Assembly: GCF_017876295.1 (NCBI RefSeq)
Contig: NZ_JAGINT010000001.1
Coordinates: 1,116,001 to 1,180,000, forward strand
Direction of reading: 5' to 3'
Source of the DNA: Kribbella aluminosa
Lineage (GTDB): Bacteria; Actinomycetota; Actinomycetes; Propionibacteriales; Kribbellaceae
DNA: 64,000 nt
Every line of letters begins with the position of its first letter. Within the stretch, counting starts at the first letter, position 1. Made by a program: the position numbers and the translations under genes. Below the pieces are notes generated by a model. That model did no database searches. It was not told where the DNA came from and saw only the letters and a program-made list of their open reading frames with translations. This document shows, piece by piece, positions 62,394 to 64,000 of the stretch.

Positions 62394-64000
62394 GCTCGGT
62401 CGCCGCCGCGTAGTCCGCGCCCCCGGCGAGTCCGACGAGCCGCACGTAGCGGGCCGTCGTACCGGCTGGGAATCGGGCGATCTTGGCGTCGATGCTGCCG
62501 TCCCACGAGCCCTTCGTGGCCGAGGTGAACGTGACGCCGTCGGTGCTCGTCTGGACGTCGTACGACGAGATGCGTCCGTTCGGTACGTCGGCGTCCTGGC
62601 GCGGGGTGTAGACCAGCGCCTCGAGCGCGCGCGGTGTCTTGAGGTCGAGCGTGATGTACTGCGGCAGCGGTGCGTGCGGGCTCCAGTTCGAGTGCCACAT
62701 GGTCGTGCAGCTGCCGTCGATCGCCGCGGATGCGCCGTACGCCGACCCGCCCTGGCTGGTTGCGGTCGCTGTCAGCTCGCTCTGCGGCAGGAGGTTCAGC
62801 GGGCCGAACGGTCCGTCGGACGGCGGTGGGGTACCCGGGATCGCGGTCACGCGGCCGAGAGCTGGTGCCTTGAGCAACGGATGCGTCCGCAGGTAGTTGA
62901 GGAACACGTCCTGCCCCATCCGCGGCGCCCTGGTGAGATCCGTGTACTGCTGGAACCCGGGATAGCCGTACTGCGCTCCGTGCAGCGGCATCGCCGCGCT
63001 GGTCGTGACCCGGTACGTCTTGCCGAGCTGCAGTGGCTTGCCGTCGATCAGCACCTTCGCCGGGTCGACCCGATCGCCGACCGGTCTGCCCAGCTCGTAC
63101 GTGTAGCGGAAGTTCGCCGAGGTCGCGAGTGCGGACAAGCGCGTGCAGCCGTACGCCGGTGGGATCCACTGCTGTTCCAGGACGGCCTCGACGGTGGAGC
63201 CCTTCATCGACTGGGTCGTGATCGGCGAGATTCCCGCGACCGGCCAGGCGTCGCCGTACGTGACCGTGCCCGCTTTCAGGCCGGCCGCGATCACGTCGAC
63301 ACCGAGGTCGGCGGGGACCAGCACGAAGTCGCCGTGGGACTCGGACCTGTAGAGGTCCGCGACGAGGTTCCCGGTGCGGCTCTCCGCCTTCGGAGCGAAG
63401 TCCAGGTCCCGGTCGAGCTTGGCCAGCGGTTCCTTCTGGCGGGCCGTCCATCTGTCCATCCAGTACTTCACGATCTTCTGGATGCCCGGATCCGGCGTCA
63501 CGTCCTTGGTCACCGCGTGGTTGGTCGCCGTCGTCGCGGACCGGATCACCTCGCCGGTCGCCGGATCGAGCGACAGGTTCACCTCGCCGAGGATCCGCCC
63601 GTGGTTACTCGCCTCCAGCACCGGCCGCGGTACGCCGTTCGGGTCCGGGACCATGCAGTTGAACGCGGTGTGCCAGTGCCCGCCGAGGATCACGTCGATG
63701 TCCGGCGACAGCGCCCGCGCGGCGTCGAAGATCGGGCCGGTCGGATTCTTGCACTCGTCGTACAGGCCGCCCTGCTGGCCGCCCTCGTGCATGCTGACCA
63801 CGATCGCGTTGACGCCTTGCGCCTTCAGTTCGGCCGCGGCCCGGTTCGCCGCCTCGACGACGCCCTGGAACTCGAACCCGGAGCCCTTGATCGACAGCGT
63901 CTCGGTCGGCGTCCCCGGGAAACCCAGCCCGATGAACCCGATCCGCTGCGAGCCGGCCTTCGCGATCCAGTACGGCGGGAGCACCGGCCGCTTGCTCTTC
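62365..64000 (-). CDS. 5'-nucleotidase/metallophosphatase with F5/8-type discoidin domain (5' end outside window)
   Basis: The frame is open to the window edge and lacks its start. The visible part has the end of a metallophosphatase domain (IVVSMHEGGQQGGLYDECKN, VILGGHWHTAFNCMVPDPNG, where GHWH is a metal motif). A 5'-nucleotidase C-terminal domain follows (ESRTGNLVADLYRSESHGDF, TVTYGDAWPVAGISPITTQS). The last ~135 residues are a discoidin/F5/8 type C carbohydrate-binding domain (SELTATATSQGGSAYGASAA, TTMWHSNWSPHAPLPQYITL). It is probably secreted. Its 3' end overlaps the end of the AraC gene by 29 bp tail to tail. Confidence 0.9.
   Translation of the reverse strand, partial: KSKRPVLPPYWIAKAGSQRIGFIGLGFPGTPTETLSIKGSGFEFQGVVEAANRAAAELKAQGVNAIVVSMHEGGQQGGLYDECKNPTGPIFDAARALSPDIDVILGGHWHTAFNCMVPDPNGVPRPVLEASNHGRILGEVNLSLDPATGEVIRSATTATNHAVTKDVTPDPGIQKIVKYWMDRWTARQKEPLAKLDRDLDFAPKAESRTGNLVADLYRSESHGDFVLVPADLGVDVIAAGLKAGTVTYGDAWPVAGISPITTQSMKGSTVEAVLEQQWIPPAYGCTRLSALATSANFRYTYELGRPVGDRVDPAKVLIDGKPLQLGKTYRVTTSAAMPLHGAQYGYPGFQQYTDLTRAPRMGQDVFLNYLRTHPLLKAPALGRVTAIPGTPPPSDGPFGPLNLLPQSELTATATSQGGSAYGASAAIDGSCTTMWHSNWSPHAPLPQYITLDLKTPRALEALVYTPRQDADVPNGRISSYDVQTSTDGVTFTSATKGSWDGSIDAKIARFPAGTTARYVRLVGLAGGADYAAATELNIALAQGS

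Overview
The window reads as chromosomal DNA of a high-GC actinomycete. Supporting signs are very G/C-rich third codon positions, many GTG starts, a SigE-type sigma factor, actinobacterial families such as GlpR/SepX, DUF1707, YcnI and GuaB1, and frequent leaderless promoters (a TANNNT hexamer 6-8 nt before the start codon). Gene content and order would fit Kribbella or another Nocardioidales/Propionibacteriales member. That placement is inference, because no marker gene could be searched.

Region 1 (1-10.3 kb) holds a sigma factor cut by the window edge, a secreted alpha/beta-hydrolase whose ribosome site lies in a strong stem, two lipoprotein/unknown genes, an acidic microprotein coupled to a hydrolase, a frameshifted acetyltransferase, mscL, an SAF-domain protein, an FmdB zinc ribbon, a penicillin acylase-family enzyme and a beta-lactamase-family serine hydrolase. 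Region 2 (10.3-16.7 kb) is a conserved core: 5-formyl-THF cyclo-ligase, a UDP-sugar pyrophosphorylase, Glp/MoeA, MoaC, MogA/MoaB, a RimJ-type acetyltransferase, the divisome protein GlpR/SepX, then tRNA-Ala(CGC).

Region 3 (16.7-18.7 kb), just after the tRNA, is a graveyard. It holds a HEPN gene and an HTH-nucleotidyltransferase gene, both broken, and fossils of a recombinase-type HTH protein, a helicase and a hydrolase. Region 4 (18.7-27.8 kb) has a sedolisin/phosphoesterase pair without visible export signals, a TetR-SDR divergent pair, furA-katG, and two related antitoxin-like genes, one followed by a possible toxin. Region 5 (28-37.9 kb) carries guaB1, a GAF-LuxR regulator, a short-form prolyl-tRNA synthetase, a secreted phosphatase, monomeric isocitrate dehydrogenase, a pentapeptide-repeat protein, a repeat-dense spacer, a ROK kinase and a dead sigma factor.

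Region 6 (37.9-41.2 kb) is a copper-handling operon (membrane protein, YcnI, CopC, CopD) followed by a MarR regulator. Region 7 (41.2-50 kb) starts with a ~100-bp inverted-repeat element and a Zur-like box. It continues as an overlapping operon: an oligopeptide/nickel-type ABC importer, a PLP enzyme of the cysteine-synthase fold, a truncated PhyH dioxygenase, a DUF364-type protein and an MFS transporter. The best reading is a metallophore-like (zincophore?) make, export and re-import system, possibly decaying; this is the most novel candidate in the window.

Region 8 (50.1-64 kb) has a DUF1707 protein, a protein O-mannosyltransferase diverging from rsmI, metG, a second copy of the ~100-bp element, a quinone oxidoreductase, and an alpha-galactosidase/sugar-ABC/PhyH operon diverging from an AraC regulator. 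It ends with a 5'-nucleotidase family protein cut by the window edge.
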